Positions 42,972 to 56,376 of a stretch of 64,000 nt of DNA are shown one piece after another (position 1 is the first letter of the stretch; the number at the start of each line of letters is the position of its first letter). A program made the position numbers and the translations under genes. Origin of the DNA: Clarkia xantiana subsp. parviflora (Eukaryota; Streptophyta; Magnoliopsida; Myrtales; Onagraceae); assembly GCA_036873135.1 (NCBI GenBank), contig JAPTYO010000020.1:5510081-5574080 (forward strand), given 5' to 3'. Under the pieces are notes generated by a model. The model made no database searches. It saw only the letters and a program-made list of their open reading frames with translations, and was not told where the DNA came from.

Positions 42972-43361
42972 TAATGTTGACAAATAAGATTTTTACACCA
43001 CTTTATCTCACTTAGTTGTTTAAAAAACTCAATTTAATTGGTCCATGTCACTACTCTCTCACATCTATATGGAACTCTAGATGAAAGGCAAAACTTCTCA
43101 TGCATTTTCAAAGAAGTTACATTCACAAGGTGGTAGATTAAATTAAACTCTCAAACAAAATTGTAAGTTTTACACATGAAAAAAGTCGTTATGAATTTTT
43201 TGATACTAAAACGGGAATAAAAATACTAAAAGTAAAAATATCAAAAATCATAATAAACATTTACGTACATTTAAATTATTCTCGTAAGCTAAAAAACACA
43301 ATGGTTAAAATACACATTTATATATTATTTTTTTTAAAAATTACGTATATTTTTAAGCAAG

Positions 43362-43648
43362 TTTTTTTTTTTTTTTTGGTAACGAGGCACAAATATATTG
43401 AAGAACACGATATTACAACCTACTACATGGAATCAAGAAGGGCTGGTAGGATATCAGAGTGTAACCACAATCCTGTAATCCCAAGTTTAACCGCTTGCTT
43501 CCCACACCGGTGAGCTACAGTCACCAAGTCCCGTCTAACAAAATTAACTAACACATTCGAAAAAGATAACATAGTACAAATATCCGGAAAAACACCAAAC
43601 AGAGAATTGGGCGCCGTGTCGGGGGAGGATATGAGTGAAACCATAAGC
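43362..43648 (-). mobile_element. 5'-truncated LINE tail
   Basis: It begins with an 18-base T-run (minus-strand poly(A)). Upstream, on the minus strand, 43423-43645 encodes a LINE RNase H tail: FVRRDLVTVAHRCGKQAV...LWLHSDILPALLDS, matching the RR-x-N-x-VAH...W...P pattern at the end of plant L1 proteins. Near-repeated flanks taagcaagtt/taagcaaatt suggest the target duplication. Absent from duplicate copy B. Confidence 0.65.
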
Positions 43649-43699
43649 AAATTAATACAAAATCCAATATATTTTAACAAGTTAAATTAATAAATTATA

Positions 43700-44349
43700 G
43701 GGATTAAGTACCTTTTCATACCACTTCTTTGCACAGAATCCACTTTTGGTACCACTTCTATTTTTTTGTATACTTTTGGTACCAATGTTTTCAACTTTGT
43801 ATCCTTTTGGTACCACCGTTAACTTTCCGTCCAAATTGGCTGTTAAGTGGCATGTGCCATGCACGTGACCGCCCTAAACTTTTGAATTTGTTTCAATTTA
43901 GTCCATCTAATGCATCCCTAACTTTTAATTTGTTCAATTTCGCCCTAAAATTTCCAAATCGAACCCTTGACCCAAATTGACCTAGCTGGACCTAGCCCCA
44001 ATTGGGTTCAATTGGGGCTAGGTCCAATTGACCCAGCCGGATCTAGCCTAGGGCTAGGTCCGGCTAGGTCAATTTGGGTTAAGGGTTCGATTTGGAAATT
44101 TTAGTGCTAAATTGAACAAATTAAAAGTTAGGGATGCATTAGATGGACTAAATTGAAACAAATTCAAAAGTTTAGGGCGGTCACGTGCATGACACATGCC
44201 ACTTAACGGCCAATTTGGACGGAAAGTTAACGATGGTACCAAAAGGATACAAAGTTGAAAACATTGTTACCAAAAGTATATAAAAAAATAGAAGTGATAC
44301 CAAAAGTGGATTCTGTGCAAAGAAGTGGTATGAAAAGGTACTTAATCCC
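43700..44349. mobile_element. Foldback MITE with 9-bp duplication and a visible empty site
   Basis: 650 bp from gggattaagtaccttttc to gaaaaggtacttaatccc, nearly self-complementary throughout, with a perfect 9-bp duplication taaattata (43691-43699, 44350-44358). Duplicate B retains the unoccupied target (ttaataaattatatttaaaa, about 44900-44920). CACGTG lies in each arm. Confidence 0.93.
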
Positions 44350-44965
44350 TAAATTATATTTAAAAACATGTTTCATTTAGCTTATATAACAATAAATAAT
44401 TATAAATTAGTTTTGTATAATATAATCTCAATGTTTTTATTGTAATGTTGACAAATAAGATTTTTACACCACTTTATCTCACTTAGTTGTTTAAAAAACT
44501 CAATTTTATTGGTACATGTCAAGTTTTAATAAGTTACATCTATGTCACTACTCTCTCACATCCATATGGAACTCTAGATGAAAGGCAAAGCTTCTTATGC
44601 ATTTTCAAATAAGTTACATTCACAAGGTGGTAGATTAAATTAAACTATCAAAGAAAAGTGTAAGTTTTACACATGACAAAATCACTATGATTTTTTTAAT
44701 ACAAAAACGGGAATAAAAATACTAAAAGTAAAAACATTAAAGATCATAATAAACATTTACGTACATTTAAATTATTTCGTAATCTAAAAAACACAATGGT
44801 TAAAATACATATATTATATATTTTTTTTTTAAAAAAAATTACGTATATTTTTAAGCAAGTTTACACAAATATACACTACTATATTTTAGCAAGTTAAATT
44901 AATAAATTATATTTAAAAATATGTTTCATTTAGCTTATATAACAATAAATAACTATAAATTAGTT

Positions 44966-45949
44966 CCATAAATAAAAATAACACATTAAAATAATAATAA
45001 AAATCAAATATTAAAAATAGTTAGAATAGTTATTAAATTGAATAATAAAATAAAAAAAATATAATATATTAATAAACGATAGTAATGGATTTTTTTTTTG
45101 CCAAGAGTAATGAAAGTTGCTTGAAATTAGTATCATGCAAACACTATCATACGTTCGAACATAATGTATATGGAGTTTACGTATATTGTTGAACGAGGTA
45201 ATCTTTCATTATGTTTTACTGACAAAGTTGATGTATTTATAAAATACAACTAAAATATGATTACATTGGAATTAACAACTTGGATAAAAATTAATAAAGA
45301 AGCAAGAAAATGTAATCCTTCTATAGAAAATTGATGAAATTTAAATTTGAGATGAAAACTAATAAATATGGTCGATTTGTAAAAATAAATTTTGCTACAC
45401 ATTTCGTTTAAAGAAATTTATATGAAGAAGTGACAAAAAGATATATGAATAAATAAATAATATATTTTTTCAAGTAAATTCTTTTGTTTCAGACGGTGTA
45501 ATTAAACTTAGACATTCTTACATTTTTGCTTGGTCAAATAATTAATCGGTAACATGCATATTTTTTAAAAATCTATTAACTTAAAATAATTAATCGGTTA
45601 CATACAACTTCCAAAGCACTATATCCATTCTAACAAACCATTTCGTTTTATTTTCAAACCACATTTCAGTATGAACAAATTTTCGTATTAATCTCTATGT
45701 ATTCAATTTAACTACTTCTCATATGTGACACTTTATATTTATATTTTATGTAAAATTTTGAATATTTTCAAGTTTCTTACCATACTAAATATTTTCATCG
45801 TTGATACAATTATAGATCATATAATTAAGATTTCACTTAAATACGGATTTATATTTACCATTATAACCTGAAGTACATATTATTATTATGTATATATAAG
45901 AATTACATACTATAAAAATGTGTAAATGATATATAAAAAATATATTAGA
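44966..45949. other. AT-rich intergenic DNA
   Basis: No gene, RNA or bounded repeat recognised between the duplication and LTR element 3. Confidence 0.5.
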
Positions 45950-46665
45950 TGTTGGATCACGGTGGAACTCCGGTACGGTCTTGACGGCGATCCGGGCTCC
46001 TTTGCTCCACGTAATCCTACAAGAGGGGATAGACCGGGCGGTGACCCAGAATCCCTCTCCGATGCCTAAATGAATATTTCGTATGGACTGACAAGCAGTA
46101 ATCTCAAGTAGTGTGTATCAAAACGTAATGTGATCTGAGGTAGCCTCTGCCCTTTTATAGGCGGAGAGGTACCTCAGTTACCTGGTGAACCGTTAGGGTG
46201 GTTAGCCCGTATCCCGCGTATCTCGACCATGATCTCGCATATCTCGGCCATGATCTCTCATATCTCGGCCACGCCCCGCGTATCTCGGCCACGCTCCGTG
46301 TATCTCCAACACGCTCCGCGTATCTCGGTCACGCCCCGCGTATCTCGGCCTTAACCTCTGATAGCAAGTCCCGACTAATATCGGGGACTTCAGAGTTATC
46401 TCGTTATGTCACCGCTCGGGGCCCCTCGCCATCGTGACAGGGCCAATCATTCTCAGGGATTCATCATCGGGGCCTACTTAAAGGCATCTCATCGGGAGCG
46501 CCTAGCTCGCCTATCGGGTCCGACTCTGTCGGGACCTCTGATCCTCGGGACTTCCTCTGTCGGGACCCTTTGCCTGGGTCATCTTGTCCTCCATTTAGGG
46601 CCCAGTGGGCCTATTCGCCGTTTCCTCACCGTTAAAGGTCCTAACGGCTATAGCCAAACCCATCA
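45950..46665 (-). repeat. 3' LTR of element 3
   Basis: 716 bp, tgttggatcacgg...acccatca, with the cgcgtatctcggccacgcc minirepeats at about 46208-46350. Confidence 0.95.
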
Positions 46666-46677
46666 TTTGCCCCCAAG
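46666..46677 (-). promoter_or_regulatory. Polypurine tract of element 3
   Basis: cttgggggcaaa on the minus strand, directly before the 3' LTR. Confidence 0.75.
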
Positions 46678-47046
46678 ACATGAGGGACTTACAGTTCGTC
46701 GTGTCTTTCAACTCCCGACCTCCCGACGTCGGAATCGGGGATCTTTCCCTTGGCATAGTCGCTTAGTACAAGTCTTCTCGTTCACGTTTCCTCAATACCA
46801 TGTGGATAACTGCCAAATCCGAGAGGACTCCTCGGTTCCCCAGCCATTAAATGCAGCAGATAACGAGGCGACGTCTTCAGTACTCGTGCCTGATTTTTCG
46901 CGCCTGCTTTTTCTGAAAAGTGCTTTTTAGGCCGTTTCATCATTGCACCCGTTGTCATTCTGCATGTTTCATCTCAACGGTCCAGATCAGAACGCTTCAA
47001 CTTCGACGATTCGGATCAAAGCGTCCATTCGACTGTCCTCTTCGCC

Positions 47047-47053
47047 TATAAAA
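47047..47053 (+). promoter_or_regulatory. TATA box of the antisense gene, element 3
   Basis: tataaaa, followed by ccctaaccgtggg as in element 1, 185 bp before the first exon position at 47232. Confidence 0.6.
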
Positions 47054-47231
47054 CCCTAACCGTGGGAACAGTTTCACTTTTACCGTCTCCGAAATTTCAA
47101 AAGCTCTCTGCAACCTCTCTGAGAATTCAAGCTCTGCGATTCCGAAGACCTCAGTGCTCCTCCGGCCTCCTGTTCTTCCAAGCAATCTTTTTCCGACAAC
47201 GTCAAGTTCATCTTTCCAGCCTCCAATCATC

Positions 47232-49932
47232 ATTTCTGGTAAGGGTTTCTTCTTCGTTGCTTGTACATTTTCTCCTTGTTTTCCGTTTTCCTGAAAACCC
47301 AATGTGCCTTTCCCTGGCTGATTTCAGACAGCGGATCTAGTTCCGAGGGAAGGAAACCCTTCAACTTCGACTATGCTCTGAACGAGATTTCCAGCACTGC
47401 GTACGATGCAGCTCTCCGGGAGGGATGCATCACTTCTACCTGGGAACCTCGTTTCCCATACCCTTGGCCACGCCTCCCGGGTAATCTTGAGTTTACTTGT
47501 CCCCGGAAAGGGGAGGTATTTGTCTCTACGGGGCAAATATCGGCGGGGATTAGATTCCCCTTTTGCGGCACTTTGGTGGAGATGTGCCAGCACTACAAGA
47601 CGCATCCAACCACCTTCTCTCCCCACGCCATACGCCTGTGGAACGCCTTCCAGGTCCTCTGCTTCCGACAGAAGTGGGTGTACAGCCTCAAGCTCTTCAG
47701 GACCTTCTACGGGATGAAGTGCAACGAGGCGGGGGTCTGTGCCTTCTACCCCCGGATGCCGAAGTGGAACAAGACGCAACTCAGGTTGTGCAACTGGACC
47801 AATGAAACCTGGAAGGTGGTCAAGGGTCGGGGACTCCTGGTCGACACGGGGTCCGACAACAGTGGGTGGAAGAGGAGCTATTTCTTCATCCAAAACTCCT
47901 CGATCCCGTGGCCCCGATGGGAGGTGGAAGTGGATTCTCCTCCCGCTTTCCACACCTACACCGACGAAGACTTCCAGACTCTTCAACTCATCCAGCTCTA
48001 CCGGTGGGGGGAGTCCTACACTCCCCTCGACGCCAATTCTCTCGTGGAGCGGGACCTGGTGAATGCCGGGATCCGACTCCTCGACATAGTCTCTGGGGGG
48101 CAGCTCTTCGACGGCCCCTCCAATATGGTTCCCTGGGTAAATCTCTAACCTTTGTTTTTTTACTATTTGCAGCTAAGAAGGTATCCGTGCTGACCAATCT
48201 GATCCTCAAGCAGGGGGAGACCGATGCCGTCCGCCCCACGCGGAAGAGGAAGTCAGCCAAGAAGGCTGCTACTCCATCGGGATCTCCTTCCGCGGAGAGG
48301 CCAAAGCGGAGCCGTGTGGAGGTGGACAAGCTCTTCGACGTCCAGAACGCTGAAGAAGGTAAAAAGCTCCGCCTCGCTATTAAATCGTACAGGAGGCTGG
48401 TTCCGAAGGAGTTGATTCCTTCGACCATGGAGGCCCGCATCGCCGATGTCAAACGAGTCCTCCGAGGGGAAACTCCTCGTGTCCTGAAGGCGGGCTACTA
48501 CAACTACCACGGGAAGGACCAATATGTCTCCCAACGTATTGTTTGGTGTAAGGACCCTAATGAACTTCCTGATTACGTTTCTAAAGCCTCCTCTCGTCCT
48601 CTAGGTACAGGTCACTCGGGGACTCCGTCGGGTGCTGGAGCCTCAGCAGGTGCATCACCTTCAGCAGGAGCGCCTCCTTCAGCAGGGGCACCACTTTTCT
48701 CTGGTGGAGAGACCCCGACCGGCGAACAATTTCGTCGGGTGGAGAACCTGGACTCCTCCGAGGAGACCGATGAGGGCGGCTCCCTTAGTCAACGTCGGGG
48801 GACGAGGTAGTCCCCACTGAAACCAACCTCCAAGGGGCTGCCCCCTCGCCTTCTTCACAACAGCGACAACCGTCGCCCATCCACGACTTCACTCCTTCCC
48901 CCGCCCGGGGCGTGCCGGAGGCGCGCCCCTCCACGTCTCGTGAAGGCCCTTCTCCTCTCCCTCTTGACGGGAGTTTCTACAGGGCCTTCGACCCCGCACA
49001 GGGGGATGCTCCATGGACCCCGATCCAAACGCTGCAAGGGGTCCAGCTCCGACAAGGGGATGCCTACCCGGAATTGGCTCTGCATCTGCTAGCAGGCTCG
49101 ATCCTGCCCAGTATGAGGTATCCGATTTCCCTGAATCGGGAGGCGATCCGTCGGGACGTTCGAGACATGTCCATGCGTCGGATGGAGGTAAGACTCACTT
49201 TTCTCTCTTTCATCAATAAGACTGGTTGCTCATCCGCTAACACTTCTCTTTCTTCTATTGCAGGAGATCGGGGACATCAACCGTCTCTTCGGGTACCTCT
49301 TCGCCTTCGAGGAGACCCGGGAGCGGGAGCGGGCGGTTATAGCCAAGCTTAAGGAGGATCTCGCGGCCTCCAAGTCTTCGCGGGGAAAACTGGCCAAGGA
49401 GCAGGCCATCCTCGACCGAAAGACTCGGGACCTCCAAAAGCAGGTCTGTGACTTCGAGGAGCTCCTGAAGCGGGAGCAGCAGGAGCGGCGGGTTGCTGAG
49501 GACAAACTTGTCCTGGAAAAGAAGGCTCTGGAGGAGCAAGTTGCTGAGGTTCCTGCGCAACTGGTCGCGGCTGAGACCAAGGGCCGGGAGGATTATCGGG
49601 GGTCCGAGGACTTCCAGGCTGATGCTGTGAAGTTCTGCAGCGCGGAGGTGGAGAACACCCTCTTCAACGCAGTTGAGGAACTCCACCTGGAGTATGGCGA
49701 CGCCATCGACTTCGACAAGTTTCCATCTCTCGCTCCCTTCGCGAAGAAATACTTTGCCCTCCCGGAGGAGAGTGATGAGGGGAACGCCCCCGCGGTTGTT
49801 GAGGACATGGCGGAGCCTCCAAGTGCCGACGCCCCGATAATCGACCCTCCAGCAGCCGAACCTGTGGAACCTTCTGCCACAGATCTCGTGGACCCTGCTC
49901 CTGTTGATGCCGCCGACAAGGACCAAGCCTAA
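47232..49932 (+). pseudogene. Antisense gene of Tat element 3, broken
   Basis: The equivalent exons are 47232-47238, 47328-48136, 48214-49187 and 49264-49932, with the same splice sites as element 1. Three lesions are visible: the start codon is ATT instead of ATG, a CAG has become TAG at 48808-48810, and one base is missing near 48860, which moves the rest of exon 3 to another frame. Exon 2 (809 nt, the same length as element 1) and the exon 4 coiled coil remain open and closely match element 1 at the protein level. Confidence 0.75.
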
Positions 49933-50087
49933 CTGCTTATCTTTAAAGTCCTTGTATTCTCCTCATTTTTGTAATCATCGGGCCTTTGAGCCCCCATTAA
50001 TATCAGACTTAGTTCTGATTTTCCATTGCACCTCTCAAAGTGACTTTACTATACTTACTTAAGTCGAAACCTCGACACTTAAGATAT

Positions 50088-50731
50088 TCTCACACATCAC
50101 TTAAGACGATTTACTAACTTGCACCACTTAAGGTGACTTACCATCACGCACCACTTAAGGCGACTTTCCAATACTTGGAATGAATCAAAGGATCATGCAT
50201 CACTTAAGACGACTTAATCTCGTTCATCACTTAAGACGACTTAATCTCATGCATCACTTAAGACGACTTTTTCAATACTTAGAATAAATCTAAGAATCAC
50301 GCATCACTCAAGACGACTTTCTCGTGCATCACTTAAGACGACTTAATCTCATGCATCACTTAAGACGACTTTTTCAATACTTAGAATAAATCTAAGAATC
50401 ACGCCTCACTCAAGACGACTTTCTCGTGCATCACTTAAGACGACTTTTCGCATGCATCACATAAGGCAACTTTTCTCGTGCACCACTCAAGGCGACTTTT
50501 CTCGTGAACTACTCAAGGCGAATAAGTAACGCTTAGAATAATCTAAGAATAATTCTGATCGGAAGCGACCTCTTTATTTATTGATGGCACACAATTTGCT
50601 TACATCGAATCAAACGATAAATAGCTTACACCACTTAAGGAGATTTTACATCGGGCACCACTTAAGGCGACTTTTCATCGGGCACCACTCAAGGCGACTT
50701 TTCATCGGGCACCACTTAAGGCGACTTTTCA
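50088..50731. repeat. Intra-element minisatellite, element 3
   Basis: More than 20 copies of a 24-27 bp unit, (tg)catcacttaagacgactt and caccacttaaggcgacttt variants, with the acttagaataaatctaag spacer seen in element 1. The array is longer than in element 1 and contains a variant block (aagacgac for aaggcgac) absent there. Confidence 0.92.
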
Positions 50732-53700
50732 TCAAGCATGGTCTTTCTTCAAGTGTTCGCTACTAAAAGAATGCTTCAATACTCTGCCATCGAGGTCTTC
50801 CAACTTGTACGCATTCGGAGCTGGCATCCCCACGACTTTGTAAGGTCCTTCCCATTTTGGTGACATCTTGTTGATTCGATCCAAAAGGGTAAACTCGTTG
50901 CGACGCCAAACCAGCTCCCCGACGAAGAATTGTCGGAACTTAACTCGCCGATTGTAATATCTGGCCGTTGCCAAACGTATTCGAGCCTGGACTTCATCGG
51001 CTTCCCGCCTCTTCTCTTCGAGCAAGTCCAAGTCCAGACGTCTCATCTCATCATTCGTCAAAGGCTCGTAATATCTCATCCGATGGGACGCCACAGCTAC
51101 CTCCACGGGGGCAACAGCCTCCGTGCCATAAACAAGGCCAAACGGAGTTTCCTCGGTTGATCGTTTGGGTGTCGTTCTAACGGCCCAAAGCACGTTTTCC
51201 AACTCGTTCAACCATTTGCCTTTCAAGGCGTAGACCCTTTTCTTCAGGCCATCCATCACGATTTTGTTGGCTGACTTCACCTGGCCATTGGTCTGAGCAT
51301 GGTGGACAGAGGCTGTCCGATGCTCGATGTTCAACTCCTCCAGATACTCCTTCACCTGAGTCCCGTTAAACGGTGGGCCATTGTCGCTGATCACCACCTT
51401 AGGAATCCCGTATCTGGATACAATATGCGTCTGGAGAAACGTGACGATTTGGTTCCCCGTCGTCTTGGCCAACGCCTTAGCTTCTATCCATTTCGAAAAA
51501 TAATCGATAGCTACCAGCAAATATTTACACTGACCTTGTGCCTGCGGGAGAGGTCCCACCAAGTCGATGCCCCACTGCACGAAGGGCCAAGCACTCCCGA
51601 TGGACGTCAGATTAGCAGCCGGAGCCACGATATTCGGGGCGTACCTCTTGCACGCATCACAGGATCGGACCAACGCCGTCGCCTCCTTGCTCATCGTAGG
51701 CCAATAATAGCCCAAGTTCAGCACTTTCCTCATAATGGATCAAACCCCTTCATGACAAGCTGCAACCCCTTCATGTACCTCCTTCAGGATTCGTCTTGTG
51801 TCGGGCTCCGCCACACACTTCAAGTACGGAGTCGAGAACCAGCCCTTCTTGTATAGCTGATTGTCCAGCATCACGTAATTAGCTGCGATCCGGCGTATCC
51901 TGTTAGCTACCACTTGATCATCGGGGACTGCCCCCGTAGCCAGGTACGCGACTATCGAGGTCATCCAAGTGGGCTCTTCCTCCGATCTTGCTTTGATAGC
52001 ACACACCTCCGACGGGTCAGTGGTCGATAGGATCACCTTCTCCAAGAAGTGTACCTTCCGATTTTCCTCCAGGGGTGCCCCCAAGGCGAATTTACTCAAA
52101 GCATCTGCTTCCACGTTATCTTCCCTCGGGATTGCCTCAATATCGAAGCTTTTGAAGCTCTCCTTCAAGACTTGCACTTCACGAAGGTACTTCTTCATTA
52201 TCGGGATCTTCGCCTCATATCGCCCTTGGACCTTATTTACAATCAGGGCTGCGTCACACTTCACTCTTAAGTGAGCAACTCCCGTACCTTTGGCAATTTT
52301 CAGGCCCGTGATAAGAGCCTCGTACTCTGCTTCGTTATTCGTGGCCCTAAACGTTAAGGCCAAAGCATATCGAAGCGGCTCACCTCCGCCTGGTGGTATC
52401 AATATAAACTCTGCTCCTGATCCATCTGAACTCGAGGAGCCATCCGTGTACATCTCCCAAGTGTTTTCCTCGTTTGTCTGTTCTGATTGCTCTGCCATCT
52501 CTGGTTGTTCTGCTATCGGAACCTCCATGGTTCCCCCCTCTACAGGGCCCGCTTCTTCCAGATCGGGGGCTGTAGGTTATGCTATGAAATCCGCCAACGC
52601 CTGGCCCTTAATAGCCGTTCTCGGAGCAAAGTGTATGCGAAACTCACTAAGCTCGACTGCCCACTTCACTAATCTCCCCGACGCATCAGGTCGGTTCAAA
52701 AAATGCTTCAAAGGCTGATTCGTCAGCACAGTGATCTCATGTGCATGAAAGTATGGCCTCAGCTTCCGTGCAGTAATAATCAACGCAAAGAGATACTTCT
52801 CAACGGCGGGATAATTCATTTCAGACTTGGCAAACGCCTTGCTTACATAATAAACGGGGACTTGATTACCCTCGACAACCTTCACTAACACAGAGCTAAT
52901 GGCAAATTCAGAAACAGCCAAGTAAAGATAGAGCGGCTCGCCTGGAACCGGTTTCGCCAACGGCGGGAGGGTACGAAGGTGCTGCTTGAGTGCCTGCAAC
53001 GCATCTTCACACTTGGCCGTCCATTCAAATTTCTTGTTGGCCCTCAGCACTTCAAAAAACGGCATAGATCGGTCACTCGCCTTGGACAGGAAGCGATTCA
53101 TTGCAGCCAGTCGGCCATTCAGCACTTGTACCTCCCGATGGTTTATCGGAGACTGCATCTCCTCAATCGCCCTCAGCTTCTCGGGGTTCACCTCAATTCC
53201 TCTCTGACTCACCATAAAGCCCAGAAACTTTCCCGAGTGGACTCCGAAGGCGCATTTTTTCGGGTTCAATCGAACCTGATGAAGCCTCATCCGCTCAAAC
53301 GCCGTAGCTAGGTTGTGCACATGATCCTCAGCTTGTCGGGATTTCACCAGCATATCATCCACGTAAGCCTCCATGGTTTTCCCCAGCATGTCCCCGAACA
53401 ACTTGTTCACCATCCTTTGATAGGTTGCCCCAGCATTGATCAGTCCGAAGGGCATGACATCGTAGTGGTAGATGTCGCTATCGGTATAAAAGGCAGTGTG
53501 GGGGGCGTCCTCCTTAGCCGTCTTGATCTGGTTGTAGCCCGAGTATGCATCCATGAAGCTCAACAACTCATGTCCCGATGTAGCATCCACCAGCTGATCG
53601 ATTCTCGGGAGCGGGTAACAGTCCTTCGGGCAAGCTTTATTCAGGTCGCGGAAATCAACACACATCCGCCACTTCCCATTGCTCTTCTTCACCAGCACCG

Positions 53701-56340
53701 GGTTAGCAACCCAAGTCTGGAATCGGAGCTCCTTGATAAACCCAGCATCGAGCAACCTGCCCACCTCCTGCTGGATCGCAGTCCTCTTGTCTGTGCCCAT
53801 CGGACGCCTTTTCTGCGCGATAGGCTTGATCGCGGGCTCAATCTTTAACTCATGCACGATCACGTCGGGGCTAATTCCTAGCATGTCACTCGGAGACCAG
53901 GCAACAGCTCCTTGAACTTCTTTAGTAGATCGATCAATTCTCGGGCTGCCTCCTCGGTCAGAGCAGACCCGATTTTCACATTCCTCTGAGGTCCGTCAAT
54001 CTCGACTTCCTTTAAGTCCTCTACGGGGGCGGGACACCCAAACTCCTCTCTGGGAACAGCATCTGTCTGGAGGACAGTTATGGCCTCTCGTCTCCTCCTT
54101 CGGGTGGCGTTGACATAACATTTCCTGGAAGCCACCTGGTCGCCTTTGACCTCTCCGACTCCATGGTCAGTCGGGAACTTCATCATCTGGTGCACAGTCG
54201 AGGCAACTGCCATCAGGGGGTTGATGGTGGTTCTCCCGATAATCACGTTGTAGGTCCCCGCGGACTCCACTATCACAAACTCCACATTCCTCCTCTCCGA
54301 TTTTCACCCGCTACCAAACTCCACTGGTAAGGTAATCACTCCTAGCGGATAGGAGGTAGAGCCAGAGAATCCGACCATCGGGAAGTTTGCCTCCTTCAGG
54401 TCCTTTTTCGTTTTTCCCATGGCTTCCAGCGCATCCATAAACAGAATATCGGAGGAGCTCCCTCCATCGATCAGAATCCGCTTCATCTCGTACCCATTCA
54501 CATCCAAGGTTACGACCAAAGCGTCATCGTGCGGAGTCTCCACGCCTATGAGATCCTCCGACGAAAAGGAGATCACCATCTCTTCCTTCAGGGTCCATGA
54601 TCGGGACCTCTTACCCAGCACCACAGCAGTGGGAATTCTAGAGGCATAAACCTCCCGGGAGGACGAGGTATCACCTCCTGCCGCAAATCCTCCGTGAATC
54701 ACATTGATAGTGCCCCGCTTCTCCTTACGGGCACCAGACGACTCCGGGTCGGACCTCTTCTTCTTTGGGGATCGATCGCGGGATCGGGGACGGGACCGCG
54801 ATCGGGATCGAGAACGGGATCGACACCGCTTCTCCCCGACAAACTCCTTAAGCTTCCCCTTCTGGATCAGCTTTTCGATCTCCTTCTTCAGCTCCTGACA
54901 GTGGTTAGTGTCGTGACCGTTTGCGCGGTGAAATCGACAGTAACGATCGGTGCGGGATCCCAAGAATTCTTCTTCCTTCTTCGGGGGGTACCTGGAGATA
55001 CCTTGTCGTTCCATGACCGTTAGCACCTCCGTCATAGAGCAGTTGAGAGGAATGTCATGATCATCCCGCTTGTCCTTCTTCGAGGAACGCTTATCATCCC
55101 TCCGATCAGGGCGGCCTCGACTCCGACTGCTCTCGGATTTATCCTTCGACTTACGATCGTCCAAGGGTTTAACCGACTGCTTTCCCTTATTTGACTTCGG
55201 GGGCTCCAGCTCTCCAGCGGCTATCTTTGACTCCTGGACATCGATTTGCCGCTTTACCCTCTTCTGCAGTGCCTCCATATTCCACACAGTCTTCTCAGCC
55301 ACGCTGTGCATCAAGTCGGAACCGTAGGGGGCTGTCAGGTTCCGAATGAAGGTACGGATGGTTTCGCCCTCCGAAATCTCCTCATCAATCTCCGCCACGT
55401 TGGTAGTGTATCGCTGGTAGTAATGCGCCAGCGACTCATCGGGTCTCTGTACCACCTGGGTTAGGGACCTCACACTCTTCAACAGACGTCTGCGACCCTG
55501 GTATTGTTGAATGAAGCGGTCGTGCATATCAGCCCAGCAAGTGATGCACCCTGGAGGCAGACTGAAGAACCAGGTTAATGCTCTCTCACCAAGTGTGTTC
55601 GGGAACAGCGTGCACACGATATCTTCAGTCGGGGCTCTTCCCAGACACGCCATAAGGTGCTTCTGGACATGACGAACCGGATCTCCCTCGACATCATACT
55701 CCTTAATCGTGGGGATACCTAGCCCTGGCGGGGCGAGGGTATCTATGAGTCGGGGAACGAAGGGATGAGTGGATCGGTCCCTCAGCTCCGACACCAGCAG
55801 CTTCTGCTCTCCCATGCAGATGTTCACGATCTTCACCGCCTGATCGGGGGTGATGAGACCATTCAGAGGAATGGTCCTGTGCTACACTGGACCTGGGTCA
55901 TCGACCACAAATCGCTCTGGTTGAGCAGACTCCCTACTCCTGCCCTGGCTTTGGGGTTGGGCCTCCTGCACATTCTGAACCTCTGCTGGTGGGGGTGCTT
56001 CCTCTTCTAGAGGGGGCATCTCCTCTTGCCTCCTTACAGCCTCTGTCCGATCTAAGAGAGCCTCCACAGCTGCCAGGAACATCGGCATGGCCTCCGCCAC
56101 AGCCCTCGTCAGGTCCGCATTTGGAGGAGTCTCCTGCCCCCTATTCCCCTGGTGTTGAGCAGCAGTATCTTCGAGACCTTCATTATGGCCCCCTGTCAGG
56201 GAGACCTCAGCAGCAGGAAGGTTCTGGTCCTCCTCACGCTCTGGTGGTGAATTCAAAGTCGTCGCAGCAGGATGACAGGAACCACCAGATTGTCCTTGTC
56301 TTCTTTGCTTGCCAGCCGCCATTGAACAAGTAGAAGGCAT
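50732..56340 (-). pseudogene. Gag-Pol of element 3, broken
   Basis: Same domain order as element 2. Lesions: CAG to TAG in Gag (55882-55884), TGG to TGA between protease and RT (54304-54306), a one-base loss near 53900, GAA to TAA between the two RNase H domains (52577-52579), and CGA to TGA in the integrase zinc region (51740-51742). Open pieces are Gag plus protease (54304 to about 55880), RT plus first RNase H (52577-53884), second RNase H (51740-52528) and integrase core (50732-51733). The YVDDM and integrase DD35E residues are still present in these pieces, but no full polyprotein is possible. Confidence 0.92.
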
Positions 56341-56357
56341 ATCATCTTTTTGTTACG

Positions 56358-56375
56358 TTCCCACAGACGGCGCCA
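56358..56375 (-). promoter_or_regulatory. Primer binding site, element 3
   Basis: TGGCGCCGTCTGTGGGAA on the minus strand, one base from the LTR. Confidence 0.8.
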
Positions 56376-56376
56376 A

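Larger units (their letters stand above)
42130..44965. repeat. Local tandem duplication, copy A heavily interrupted
   Basis: Two copies of one AT-rich segment lie head to tail. Copy B (about 44410-44965) is uninterrupted. Copy A (about 42130-44409) is the same sequence split by a foldback MITE (42183-42971), a LINE tail (43362-43648) and another foldback MITE (43700-44349). Matching landmarks include ttgacaaataagatttttac, tctcacttagttgtttaaaa, ggaactctagatgaaaggca and aaacatttacgtacatttaa. No coding sequence. Confidence 0.85.
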
